Assembly: GCF_004331995.1 (NCBI RefSeq)
Contig: NZ_SJDT01000001.1
Location: 186,001 to 250,000 of the forward strand
DNA from: Arcanobacterium bovis
Lineage (GTDB): Bacteria; Actinomycetota; Actinomycetes; Actinomycetales; Actinomycetaceae
Direction: 5' to 3'
Length of the DNA: 64,000 nt
Part shown: in pieces, positions 16,863-25,214 of the stretch
Layout: each line of letters opens with the position of its first letter
Position numbering within the stretch: the first letter of the stretch is position 1
The notes under the pieces: model-generated
Told to the model about the DNA's origin: nothing
Databases searched by the model: none
What the model saw: only the letters and a program-made list of their open reading frames with translations
Position numbers and translations under genes: made by a program

Positions 16863-18050
16863 TTAGTACCAACCTGTGCTCTTGGAGTGCGCCCATGCAG
16901 CTTGTGGTGAACCATATCGGCCCTTGATGTAGCCAAGACCCCAACGAATTTGGGTAGCAGGGTTCGTTTGCCAATCAGCTCCTGCCGATGCCATCTTCCG
17001 GCCAGGCAGAGCTTGTGGAATACCGTAAGCTCCCGAGCTTCTATTGGCCGCATTTTGGTTCCAGCCAGATTCCTTTTGCCACAGAGCATCTAGATACGGG
17101 AATTGGTCTGCTCCCCAACCAAATGAAGCGAGCATCGCTTGAGCGATTTCACGGTTCGATCCAGGGCTAACCGGGCCAGATGCAGGAGCGGCTGCACCAG
17201 CGCCAGCTTGTTGCGCTTGACCTTTTTGCGCTTCTTGCGCCGTAGCCGCTACGCCAGTGCCGACCTTCACCACTTCATCAACGCGATTTTGCGTGATTGC
17301 TTCGGCAATCACCTCACGCTTCACTTCCTGCCCATCGCGGTACGTAATCAACAATGAACGCGTACCTTGACCATCTACACCCTGCGTAACAACCTGGCGC
17401 TGCCCTTTAGGTAGGTTCGGATCTTGCTGCTCAGAGCTTGTGTGCTTATCCGTGAACTGCTCAGTAACGCTATCGCGCTTTACGCGCACAATCGTGATCA
17501 CATCGCCATCGTCCACAAGAGTGTCAAGAGCTTGGGAAATTTCGTCAAGAGAGCCAAGCTTGATACCAGCTGTATCCAAAACGCGGGCTACGTCGGCACC
17601 GGTGAGTGCATCGATGTCGTACGTCTTACCGTCGGCGATCACCGAAAGGTTCATTTTCTTGACGACGGGTGCCGACGTTTCAGACAACGAAGCTGTTGCT
17701 TGTGCGCTGAGCTCCGGGTGAGACGAGGAGTACGACGTCGCTCCCGCGGCTACGCTCAGACTCGAGCTCACAGCTACCAGCGCAACCACTGCGGCGCGTG
17801 ACTTCGAGAAAATCCGTGGTGCACGCCGTGGAGTACGCACAAAAATCTCCTCCGAGGACACGAGATTCTTATTCATGTTCTCGGCGTAAATTTCCTGGGC
17901 AAATTCCGCTGGTGAGAGCACGGCGTCTTGAGCGGAACGCTCTTGTGCACGCAGAGCTTGGCGCATGGCGCGCCGTGAACCAGGTTTTACTGGCTTGTGG
18001 ACGTCGATGATATTCAACGACGCATCGCCGGTGGCAGTGTGTCTACCCAA
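16863..18050 (-). CDS. rpfB: RpfB-like cell-wall protein: DUF348, G5 and SLT/Apf-type lytic domain
   Basis: 395 residues from a TTG at 18050 with GGAG five bases upstream. It has a long basic cytoplasmic N-terminus (about 84 residues), one membrane segment (85-105), a DUF348/ubiquitin-like domain (about 133-195), a G5 domain (about 190-268), an Ala/Gln/Gly linker, and a C-terminal lytic transglycosylase-like domain with the catalytic-type Glu in WQKESGWN (near 327), then GAYGIPQALPG and WGLGYIKGRYG. That last domain is of the SLT/Apf type, not the classical Rpf domain of mycobacteria. Position next to ksgA-ispE is the rpfB locus of actinobacteria. It probably remodels peptidoglycan during growth or resuscitation. 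A promoter and a leader of about 200 bases precede it. Confidence 0.88.
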   Translation of the reverse strand: MGRHTATGDASLNIIDVHKPVKPGSRRAMRQALRAQERSAQDAVLSPAEFAQEIYAENMNKNLVSSEEIFVRTPRRAPRIFSKSRAAVVALVAVSSSLSVAAGATSYSSSHPELSAQATASLSETSAPVVKKMNLSVIADGKTYDIDALTGADVARVLDTAGIKLGSLDEISQALDTLVDDGDVITIVRVKRDSVTEQFTDKHTSSEQQDPNLPKGQRQVVTQGVDGQGTRSLLITYRDGQEVKREVIAEAITQNRVDEVVKVGTGVAATAQEAQKGQAQQAGAGAAAPASGPVSPGSNREIAQAMLASFGWGADQFPYLDALWQKESGWNQNAANRSSGAYGIPQALPGRKMASAGADWQTNPATQIRWGLGYIKGRYGSPQAAWAHSKSTGWY

Positions 18051-18256
18051 GGTGTCTCCAAAGTCGAACCTACAGCAAGGAATCTAGCAAAGAGCTCGCT
18101 GCTCGTGTATCCCTCACGAAAGCCCATTGTTAGCATCTTCCCTACAAGACGCTCGTTCAGCAGTCACCTGAGCAATTCCTTCGTGCATTTTGCAAAGCAC
18201 TGGGCGCTTCGCATTACACTTTGCTTGCAACAAACCGAACGTTCGTAACAATTTCT
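18051..18256 (-). promoter_or_regulatory. Long, structured 5' leader of the rpfB-like gene
   Basis: If the promoter at 18263-18290 is right, the mRNA has about 205 untranslated bases. Three local hairpins can be drawn: GCAAAG with CTTTGC, AGCGTCTT with AAGATGCT around GTAGGG, and TCGTG with CACGA. AAGGAAT near 18178 and ATTCCTT near 18087 could close the last two as a multibranch element. Some actinobacterial rpf genes are under c-di-AMP (ydaO) riboswitches; I cannot identify that consensus here. Confidence 0.4.
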
Positions 18257-18262
18257 ATATTG

Positions 18263-18290
18263 ATTGTAACCAAATTGTTATTTCATGCAA
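18263..18290 (-). promoter_or_regulatory. Promoter of the rpfB-ksgA-ispE operon
   Basis: Minus strand TTGCAT, 16-base spacer, TACAAT. Close to a housekeeping sigma consensus and well placed in the AT-rich gap. A CGAACGTTCG palindrome lies just downstream (18236-18245). Confidence 0.55.
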
Positions 18291-18368
18291 GCTAAAGTGA
18301 TTTGCCCAACCCTAAATTCGGCAAATTCTGCTTAGAGCATGTACTACTCACCACATCATGCATAACCT

Positions 18369-19703
18369 TTATGCTGGGTTGATGTTAGCCTCAATCGCAC
18401 GATGTTTATTGGGATCGCGGCGATAGATGTGAACAATTGCGCGTGAGTACAAAACAATAAATTGCCCGAGATAAACCACAAAGGTCACTCCTAAATAGAG
18501 TGAAGAACCTTCAGCCGGATCAATATTATTTTCAACAGTGATTTGTTTCCAGAACCCAGCTACATAGCGCCAATCCTTGTTGAATATATCCAAAATCTGT
18601 TTATCCGTCATCGAATCTGCGTGGGCAAAAGCACTGATGAAATCTTCTGTGGTTCCTGCCTTCACGATTTCATGAATAAACGTATGCGGGTTAATACCAA
18701 AGCCATAACTAAGAAATGCCATCATCACGAAACAGATTCCGGGCAAAAACAGCCACACGTATAGCGGCGCTTCCCCACGGAAAGCGTAGAGTGGGCAGCT
18801 CAACACCGCGATAATCGCGCCAAATAGCGCTCCCGCAGCGGTAAATTCGATCACCGCAGTAGGCGAAACCAGCACATGAATCTCTTGCGAAACACCAGGT
18901 ATTTGCAAAATGAGTAGTGCAGGCGATATACAAGCGACGAGAAAGCCAATTGCCACTCCCACACTGGCCCACTCAGCAATGAACCGCATGAGACGTTTCG
19001 TATCAAACGTAATGTCTTGATCCGAGAACCATTTCCCTACCACGACGGCGAAAACCCCGAACGACACCATCACGCCGGCAATCCACGAGTAGGCAAAGCT
19101 ATTGGTATAAGTAGCAACTAAAAAGCGCAGCAAGGCAGACATCGCACTGTCTTTATCTCCGAGCACGTTATAAGCACGCCCGCTGAGAATCACGATGCTA
19201 AAAATGAGAATGACGACGGACGCCAAGATGAAAAATTTCTTTTCCGAAGAGGCCACTCGCCTCGTCGAAAATTGGAACGGTGTCTCAATTTCGTCAATAA
19301 CGACTGGATCTTTTATATGCTCAACTGCATATTTCAGTGCAGGTTTGATCGCGCTGGGTGAGGCGCGGATTCGATGACAAAACAGCCTGATCATGTACCG
19401 AATCAGCTTTGTTCCGCTCTCATCAACCCGAGTTAAATAACGGTTAAGCTTTCCTCGGAAAAGTAGTTCAAACAGCACTAATACGTACGTCGTTATCTTG
19501 AAGCCAGCCATGAGCGGATAATCGTTCCACGCAGCTACCAAAGTCAATACGAAACAGCTGGCCAACACCGAATCAAAAACTATCAATACACGCCGCCACA
19601 TGCGCGTACGTGAACGCGGAATGCCCCGCCACTGCTTTCCCTGCAATACCAAGAACACTAAGAAACATAAGCACACGGCTAGGCTCAGTATTTTCGCCGT
19701 CAC
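18369..19703 (-). CDS. Multi-pass membrane protein of unknown function
   Basis: 444 residues from a GTG at 19703 with GGGGAG six bases upstream. I do not recognise the family. There are about nine hydrophobic segments: three in the first 90 residues, a charged loop of about 75 residues that is probably cytoplasmic, then about six more. A polar stretch of about 60 residues (FIHEIVKAGTTEDFISAFAHADSM) precedes the last segment. No signal peptide cleavage site or known catalytic motif is visible. It interrupts the usual tatD-rpfB neighbourhood, with gaps of about 130 and 320 bases, so it likely has its own promoter or is read with tatD. Confidence 0.7.
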   Translation of the reverse strand: MTAKILSLAVCLCFLVFLVLQGKQWRGIPRSRTRMWRRVLIVFDSVLASCFVLTLVAAWNDYPLMAGFKITTYVLVLFELLFRGKLNRYLTRVDESGTKLIRYMIRLFCHRIRASPSAIKPALKYAVEHIKDPVVIDEIETPFQFSTRRVASSEKKFFILASVVILIFSIVILSGRAYNVLGDKDSAMSALLRFLVATYTNSFAYSWIAGVMVSFGVFAVVVGKWFSDQDITFDTKRLMRFIAEWASVGVAIGFLVACISPALLILQIPGVSQEIHVLVSPTAVIEFTAAGALFGAIIAVLSCPLYAFRGEAPLYVWLFLPGICFVMMAFLSYGFGINPHTFIHEIVKAGTTEDFISAFAHADSMTDKQILDIFNKDWRYVAGFWKQITVENNIDPAEGSSLYLGVTFVVYLGQFIVLYSRAIVHIYRRDPNKHRAIEANINPA

Positions 19704-19836
19704 AACAACTCCCCTCGATGCGCAGCGCGCAAGTCGATGCGTTCCTCAGCTCACATCACTGCCACGCAGGATGTTCAACGAGCGCAATACGCAAGGCCGT
19801 ATTCGAGGCACACATCAAAGCACACCGTATCAAGAA

Positions 19837-20796
19837 TTAAATTCCATACACATTGAGGGTATTGTAATTGAGTTGTTCACACCAAGAAACTAAAGGCAAA
19901 TCACGCAATTGCGCTTGGAAACTCGCCGTATATGCAGCTCCCCACACCACGTTTGGATGTCCACGGTACGGCACCGGCGTGAGATACGGAGCGTCCGTCT
20001 CCACCAGCACTAGCTCCGGCGGCATTTGCACAAACGCCTCACGCAAATAGTCATTTGCCGGATATGTGATAGGCCCAGCAAACGACGCATACCATCCGTT
20101 TTGCGCACAAATCTCTGCAAGTTCCCGATCTCCCGAAAAGCAATGGAACACAGTTGCTTCCGGAGCCCCATCGCGCAACAATATCTCGACGACGTCGGCA
20201 TGAGCGTCACGATCGTGGATCTGAAGCGGCTTTCCAAGCTCCTTTGCAAGGGCAATATGCGCACGGAAGGTCGCTTTCTGCGCCGATACTCCCGCCTCAC
20301 CCGTGCGGAAATAATCGAGGCCTGTCTCTCCAACTGCAACCACGGCGTCGTCTGCACATAGCTGTGCCACCTGCGCAATTGCTTCATCGAGCGAAAACTG
20401 TTGATGATGCGCAAGCGGATCGTGCGCGAGACCATCAGCAGACTCTTCGCGCACTCCCGCATGCATGGCGGCTTCATTGGGGTGAATAGCAAGAGCAGCC
20501 CAAATCTGTGCATGCTCACGCGCAATACGCACCGAAAACTCAAGTTCAGGCAGCTCGCAACCAGACGTGATCGCCGCTCGAATACCACCCTCGCTCATTC
20601 CTGCTAGTAGCGTATCGAGCAAAATCGGAGGTTTGAGCCCGCCCTCGTCCGTGTGCGCTTGCACGAGCGGGAGGACGACGCCGGATTCGTCAGTTACAGC
20701 CTGTGGATCAGGTGCGATATGAGTGTGGTTGTCGACGATGGGAACAGGTAAAAAGTCTGGAACGTCAGGAACATTCCGTTTCTTATTTTTTGCCAT
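19837..20796 (-). CDS. tatD: TatD-family metal-dependent hydrolase / deoxyribonuclease
   Basis: 319 residues from an ATG at 20796 with GAGAGG upstream. The TIM-barrel metal ligands are in order: VDNHTHI, AVGETGLDYFR, LQIHDRDAHAD, VFHCFSGD and LVETDAPYLTP. RGHPN near the C-terminus is also conserved. Longer than the usual 255-265 residues because of an N-terminal extension and an insertion around residues 30-60. TatD proteins have 3'-5' DNase activity and take part in DNA repair or fragmentation. It lies directly after metG, as in mycobacteria. Confidence 0.94.
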   Translation of the reverse strand: MAKNKKRNVPDVPDFLPVPIVDNHTHIAPDPQAVTDESGVVLPLVQAHTDEGGLKPPILLDTLLAGMSEGGIRAAITSGCELPELEFSVRIAREHAQIWAALAIHPNEAAMHAGVREESADGLAHDPLAHHQQFSLDEAIAQVAQLCADDAVVAVGETGLDYFRTGEAGVSAQKATFRAHIALAKELGKPLQIHDRDAHADVVEILLRDGAPEATVFHCFSGDRELAEICAQNGWYASFAGPITYPANDYLREAFVQMPPELVLVETDAPYLTPVPYRGHPNVVWGAAYTASFQAQLRDLPLVSWCEQLNYNTLNVYGI

Positions 20797-20935
20797 CTCT
20801 ACCTCTCAACAATTGGCATTGACCCGAGCGACAGTCTAAAGGGCTTAAACCAAAGCAGCAGGCTTAGCCGCGACAGCAGGCTTTTGCCTTAACCGTCGGC
20901 TTTAACACCACAACCGTCGGCTTAATCTGCGCGCA

Positions 20936-22741
20936 TCACGCAAGATTTAGCCGTGCGAGCTCCTCTTCCACTACCGAGTCGTCGAGTTTCTGGAATGCCG
21001 GCTTAGGCTTGGAAATCGGCGTTCCAGGCACCACATCGCGCGGCGCCCAAGCACGCACGTCGCTGTAGTCGCCAGTGATAATTGGGAACGGATGCCCATT
21101 ATCAAGATCGACCGTCTCTACGAGCTGCGGCATCGGCGCAATCGCGCCATCACCACCAAGAATTTCATCGATAGCATTCGACGAATGCGGCAAGAACACA
21201 CTCATCATCGTATTGAGATCGGAAACTGCCTGGATCAGCGTATTGAGCACAGTGCCGAGACGTCCACGCAAAGATTCGTCTTTCATCTTGAAAGGTTCCG
21301 TGCGCGAAACGTAGCCATTAGCTTCACCAACGAGCCGCATAATCTCCCCCAAAGCTGCACGTTGCTGGTGATTGGCAATCAAATCGCCCACAGTGTCAAA
21401 GCCAGCACGGATCGAGTTCAAAAGCTCATCATCAATCGCTTCTCGCTCACCGACCGGCGGAATTTCACCAAAATTCTTGGCAATCATCGCGGCGGTTCGG
21501 TTCACCAAGTTACCCCAACCAGCAACCAGCTCTGAGTTGTTACGCCGCACGAACTCTTCCCACGTGAAATCAGAATCTGAGGTTTCTGGTCCAGCTATGG
21601 AAATGAAATAGCGTAGCGCATCCGGCTGATAGCGTGAAAGCACGTCACGCACATAGATCACCACAGATTTTGACGACGAGAACTTCTTGCCTTCCATGGT
21701 CAAGAACTCCGAAGCAACCACCTGGGTTGGAAGATTGAGCTTGCCTAGCTCATGCTCAGCACCACCGCGCGCACCTTCGCCGTTATATGCAAGCAGTTCC
21801 GCTGGCCAAATCTGCGAGTGGAAAACGATATTGTCTTTGCCCATGAAGTAGTAAGACAGTGCCTCGGGATTAGTCCACCATTCCCGCCAATCTTCAGCAG
21901 TTCCCTCACCTGCGGCAGCTCGGCGTCGTGCCCATTCGATTGATGCCGAAAGGTAACCAATCACGGCGTCGAACCACACGTAAAGACGCTTGTTGAGCTG
22001 ATCCTCCCAACCTGGGATTGGAATACCCCAAGAGATATCGCGGCTCATCGCACGCGGACGCACGTCGTCAAGCAAATGCTTCGAGAAGGAAATGACGTTC
22101 GGACGCCACTTGCCCGACTCTTCCACTTGGTCGAGCCAGTCCCCTAGCGCACCCGCCAACGCAGGCAAATCGAGGAAGTAGTGCTCCGTCGTCTTGAATT
22201 CGGGGGTGAGCCCAGAAATCTTCGATACCGGGTTGATCAAATCCTGCGGGTCAAGCTGGTTTCCGCAGTTATCGCACTGATCGCCACGCGCACCTTCAGC
22301 ACCGCACAGCGGGCAGGTGCCCTCAATATAACGATCAGGGAGCGTATTGCCCGTTTTCGGGTCAATCGCTACTGCCGATTCTTGCACGATCATGTAGCCG
22401 TTATCGCGGCAACCTGTGAACAACTGCTGCACCACGCGCTCATGATTTCCAGTGGTAGTGCGGGTAAACAAATCGTAGGAAAGCCCAAGGTTCACGAGAT
22501 CCTCGGCGATAATACGGTTGTTTTTGTCGGCGAGCTCCTGCGGCGTCATGCCCTCTTGGTCTGCAGCCACCATAATTGGGGTGCCGTGCTCGTCAGTGCC
22601 CGAAACCATGAGCACCTCATGACCCGCCATTCGCATATAGCGAGAGAACACATCGGACGGCACGCCGAAACCAGCCACATGACCGATGTGGCGCGGACCG
22701 TTCGCATACGGCCAAGCAACTGCAGAGAGGATTTTTGACAT
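20936..22741 (-). CDS. metG: Methionyl-tRNA synthetase
   Basis: 601 residues. Class I synthetase signatures: HIGH at [13 protein letters not shown], zinc knuckle [18 protein letters not shown] (near 143-160), tryptophan/methionine pocket GTDEHGTP and the KMSKS-equivalent KFSSSK. There is no C-terminal tRNA-binding EMAP domain, which agrees with the roughly 600-residue actinobacterial form. The ATG at 22741 has no Shine-Dalgarno; TAATCT lies six bases upstream, so leaderless translation is plausible. First gene of the minus-strand block leading to tatD. Confidence 0.96.
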   Translation of the reverse strand: MSKILSAVAWPYANGPRHIGHVAGFGVPSDVFSRYMRMAGHEVLMVSGTDEHGTPIMVAADQEGMTPQELADKNNRIIAEDLVNLGLSYDLFTRTTTGNHERVVQQLFTGCRDNGYMIVQESAVAIDPKTGNTLPDRYIEGTCPLCGAEGARGDQCDNCGNQLDPQDLINPVSKISGLTPEFKTTEHYFLDLPALAGALGDWLDQVEESGKWRPNVISFSKHLLDDVRPRAMSRDISWGIPIPGWEDQLNKRLYVWFDAVIGYLSASIEWARRRAAAGEGTAEDWREWWTNPEALSYYFMGKDNIVFHSQIWPAELLAYNGEGARGGAEHELGKLNLPTQVVASEFLTMEGKKFSSSKSVVIYVRDVLSRYQPDALRYFISIAGPETSDSDFTWEEFVRRNNSELVAGWGNLVNRTAAMIAKNFGEIPPVGEREAIDDELLNSIRAGFDTVGDLIANHQQRAALGEIMRLVGEANGYVSRTEPFKMKDESLRGRLGTVLNTLIQAVSDLNTMMSVFLPHSSNAIDEILGGDGAIAPMPQLVETVDLDNGHPFPIITGDYSDVRAWAPRDVVPGTPISKPKPAFQKLDDSVVEEELARLNLA

Positions 22742-23043
22742 ACTTTAAGATTACGGCTAAATGCCAGTGCACGTAAAACTTGGGAGCACACTTGTGGATA
22801 ACTCACGACAAGTTCACACATTGCGTTTTGTTGGCGCACGAAACGACACCGGCAGGTGGGTAAATTACCTCGCACGTAGGTGGGCGAATACCTCGCCTGT
22901 TGGCACACGAATTTCCTTCCCGTAGTGCGCGCTTCGGTTAGTGCGCAGTTCTAGTAGTACGTAGTGCGCAGTTCTAGTAGTACATGGCGACGTGTTCCCC
23001 GTACACTGGTTTAATAGAAACACTCATTTTGCAGGGAGGAATC
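22742..23043. other. Divergent intergenic region between metG and the nicotinamidase gene
   Basis: 302 bases without a gene. It must hold both promoters. The only clear structure is a pair of 22-base direct repeats at 22939-22983 on the nicotinamidase side. Confidence 0.6.
22939..22983. repeat. Two 22-base direct repeats upstream of the nicotinamidase gene
   Basis: Identical copies, starting TAGTGCGCAGTTCTAG, at 22939-22960 and 22962-22983, one base apart. A partial third copy of GTAGTGCGC lies at about 22922. They sit 60-105 bases before the start codon and could be regulator sites or a simple duplication. Confidence 0.8.
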
Positions 23044-24171
23044 ATGGAGGCAGAAAACCGCGCACTGCTCATCGTTGATGTTCAGCCAACGTTCACAGAA
23101 GGTGGCGAGCTCGGAGTTGTTGGTGGCACTGCTGTGGCCACTCGAATCGCTGATTTCGTGACCGAGAATGCCGATGAATATTCCCTGATCGTCACCACCC
23201 AAGACTGGCATATCGACCCAGGCGAGCACTTTTCGGACACTCCTGATTTCGTCGACTCTTGGCCACCGCATGGCGTAGCAGGCACTGCCAACGCCGAGCT
23301 ACACGAAGAAATCGCCGGTCTGCCATTCCATTTTTCAGTGAAAAAGGGGCAATACGCTGCGGCATATTCTGGGTTCGAAGGCACCACAGAAAGCGGCGAG
23401 ACTCTCGAGGATGTGCTGCGTTCTCATGGCATCGAGAGCGTGGATATTGTAGGACTTGCTGAGTCACACTGTGTGAAATGGACGGCTCTCGATTCGCTCC
23501 GCCTAGGCTGGCCCACACGCGTATTTTCAGACCTTACAGTTCCTGTTTCCCCTGATCAGGGCGAAGCTGCCCGCCGCGAAATGGATGAGGCCGGCGTCGA
23601 ACAGCTCGCTTCCACCGAGGCTTTCGGTTTCTACGTCGAACAGGACGACGCCCCTATCCCAGGCGATAACGCTGGTGCACGAGATACGGTGGCGAACGAC
23701 GTCGCCGCTGCCGCTGTTGCGCCGACAAGCTTTGGACGTGCAGATTCGTGGGGCGACGCCGATTCTTGGGCTGATGATGACGCTTGGGGCGGGACTGGCG
23801 CAGACGATTTTGGCGATTCGGATGATTTTTCCGACGACGAGTGGTCGGATACCGATTGGGATAAAGACGAAGCGGGAGCCGCTGATTTCCTTGCCGACGA
23901 GTTCCTCGCTGCACACGAACCCGGCACGGAAGCCGTGAACAACGCCGATAATTATGACGACGACGCCGACCCCGAGCTTACGTCCGACGGCGAAGATGAA
24001 GAGTTGGATACGATCAAGAACCTTGCAGAGGTTGAAGACCTCTCTGACCTCGATCTTTCCGAGTTTGGTATCGACGAGGGCGCCTTTGATCTAGACGATG
24101 AGGGTTTCGATTTTTCGGGCGATGCCGACGACGAAGACTTCGACTTTTCGGATATTGACTTCAAGCCGTGA
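23044..24171 (+). CDS. pncA: Nicotinamidase (isochorismatase fold) with a long acidic disordered C-terminal tail
   Basis: 375 residues from the ATG at 23044, preceded by GGGAGG. Residues 1-195 form a PncA-type cysteine hydrolase: catalytic Asp12 (VDVQPTF), metal ligands Asp54, His56 and His62 (DWHIDPGEH), catalytic Lys100 or Lys101 and the nucleophile Cys143 (ESHCVKW). It would convert nicotinamide to nicotinate for NAD salvage. Residues about 200-375 are very rich in Asp, Glu, Ser, Gly, Phe and Trp, with repeats such as SWGDADSWADD and EDFDFSDIDF, and look disordered. Family members are normally about 180-215 residues, so the tail is an addition. No frameshift is needed to read it, and the codon use looks like that of the enzyme part. 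Confidence 0.9.
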   Translation: MEAENRALLIVDVQPTFTEGGELGVVGGTAVATRIADFVTENADEYSLIVTTQDWHIDPGEHFSDTPDFVDSWPPHGVAGTANAELHEEIAGLPFHFSVKKGQYAAAYSGFEGTTESGETLEDVLRSHGIESVDIVGLAESHCVKWTALDSLRLGWPTRVFSDLTVPVSPDQGEAARREMDEAGVEQLASTEAFGFYVEQDDAPIPGDNAGARDTVANDVAAAAVAPTSFGRADSWGDADSWADDDAWGGTGADDFGDSDDFSDDEWSDTDWDKDEAGAADFLADEFLAAHEPGTEAVNNADNYDDDADPELTSDGEDEELDTIKNLAEVEDLSDLDLSEFGIDEGAFDLDDEGFDFSGDADDEDFDFSDIDFKP

Positions 24172-25062
24172 TTAATCAGGTTTGATCGAGATCTGTCGCG
24201 TCCCGCTACTCCACACATACCACGTGATTACCGACAAAGCCACGGAGAGATAGACAATCCACCACGGGAAACCAGGTATATCGGGTTTCTTACCTTGCTC
24301 TTGGGCCACGTCCGCAGGTGTGGGCGTGACTCGCTCCGCCGTCACCAGAATTCGCTGCGTGTTAATACCCAACGGCGTGCAGGTAATAAGCGAAATAAGA
24401 TCACGGTTCGGATCGGCTTTGATGTTCTGCGTGGCATCAGGGTCAATGATCTGAATATCCACCACGCGATAATCGAGTACTTCTCCGAATACTTCAATCA
24501 CGATCTCGTCGTTTTTCTTGACTTTATCTAAGTTCGTGAAAAGGGTGGCTTCGGCCAAGCCCCGGTGAGCAGTAAGAACAGCTCGCGTACCGATTCCACC
24601 AACTGGTAACGACGTTCCTTTGAGATGCCCGACGCCGACGCGTAGCGTTTCGTCGGAGGTGCCGTGATATACCGGCAGATCAACGTCAATGGCATCAACT
24701 TTTACACGTGCCATTACTGCGCTCTGTGGCGTATGGAGCATATCCTCATACTTGAGACTTGCTGTTGAGTCAGCGCCTGCATTTGAGCCAGTGCCAACAG
24801 CCTTGTTTGCGCCACTTTCGATGATCGCGCCTGAGCGCAGCGCTTCGTTGTATTTATGTGCGAGCTGAATTTGTTGGTCTTTGCTTGGCTGAGCGTTATC
24901 AAGCGCGCGGGAGTAGTCACGCACGAGGGCTGATTGGTTCACTTGGCTCACCCATGAGGCCGCCATTGGATACAGCAAAATCACCACACCAATCAGCGCG
25001 ATAAATGCGGGAATTAACGAAAATTTGTTGAGCTTCCAGCGAGTTCTTCGGATTTTTCTCAA
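24172..25062 (-). CDS. Class C (pilus-specific) sortase
   Basis: 296 residues from a TTG at 25062, chosen because GAGG lies five bases upstream; the frame is open to 25137 but would run through a long hairpin. N-terminal membrane segment (about 16-38), then the sortase barrel with catalytic His (LTAHRG), Cys (LITCTPLG) and Arg (NTQRILVTAERV), and a second membrane segment near the C-terminus (IVYLSVALSVITWYVW), as in class C enzymes. It would polymerise the pilin encoded upstream through its LPLTG motif. I do not see a clear DP(W/F/Y) lid motif. Last gene of the pilus locus; its stop abuts the convergent nicotinamidase gene (24171/24172). Confidence 0.92.
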   Translation of the reverse strand: MRKIRRTRWKLNKFSLIPAFIALIGVVILLYPMAASWVSQVNQSALVRDYSRALDNAQPSKDQQIQLAHKYNEALRSGAIIESGANKAVGTGSNAGADSTASLKYEDMLHTPQSAVMARVKVDAIDVDLPVYHGTSDETLRVGVGHLKGTSLPVGGIGTRAVLTAHRGLAEATLFTNLDKVKKNDEIVIEVFGEVLDYRVVDIQIIDPDATQNIKADPNRDLISLITCTPLGINTQRILVTAERVTPTPADVAQEQGKKPDIPGFPWWIVYLSVALSVITWYVWSSGTRQISIKPD

Positions 25063-25102
25063 GGCAACCTCAGATTCAAGCAAAGCGGCTGAGCTGAATG
25101 AT

Positions 25103-25139
25103 AAGTGGCTGAGCAGCAGTATTGGCTGCTCAGCCACTT
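25103..25139 (-). terminator. Hairpin between pilin and sortase genes
   Basis: Perfect 15-bp stem: AAGTGGCTGAGCAGC and GCTGCTCAGCCACTT with a 7-base loop. It stands 41 bases before the sortase TTG and 76 after the pilin stop. It lacks a strong T tract, so partial termination or mRNA 3' end protection would lower sortase relative to pilin. Confidence 0.55.
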
Positions 25140-25214
25140 GACCATTGCTAACTATCTCTTAAGCAAGAGCGAAGAACCGTAGCCGCATGTGCACCTAACG
25201 GCTCCGCACATCAC

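Noticed and set aside
18051-18256. ydaO (c-di-AMP) riboswitch before rpfB
   Set aside because: The leader is long and folds, but I could not find the conserved ydaO core sequences, so it is listed only as a structured leader.
22939-22983. CRISPR-like repeats
   Set aside because: Only two copies with a one-base gap and no cas genes; it is a simple direct repeat.
23631-24218. Minus-strand open frames opposite the acidic tail of the nicotinamidase
   Set aside because: Ser/Pro-rich shadow translation of the Asp/Glu codons; no start signals or homology.
25063-25137. Longer N-terminus of the sortase
   Set aside because: It would be read through a 15-bp hairpin; the TTG at 25062 has a good GAGG and starts just before the membrane segment.
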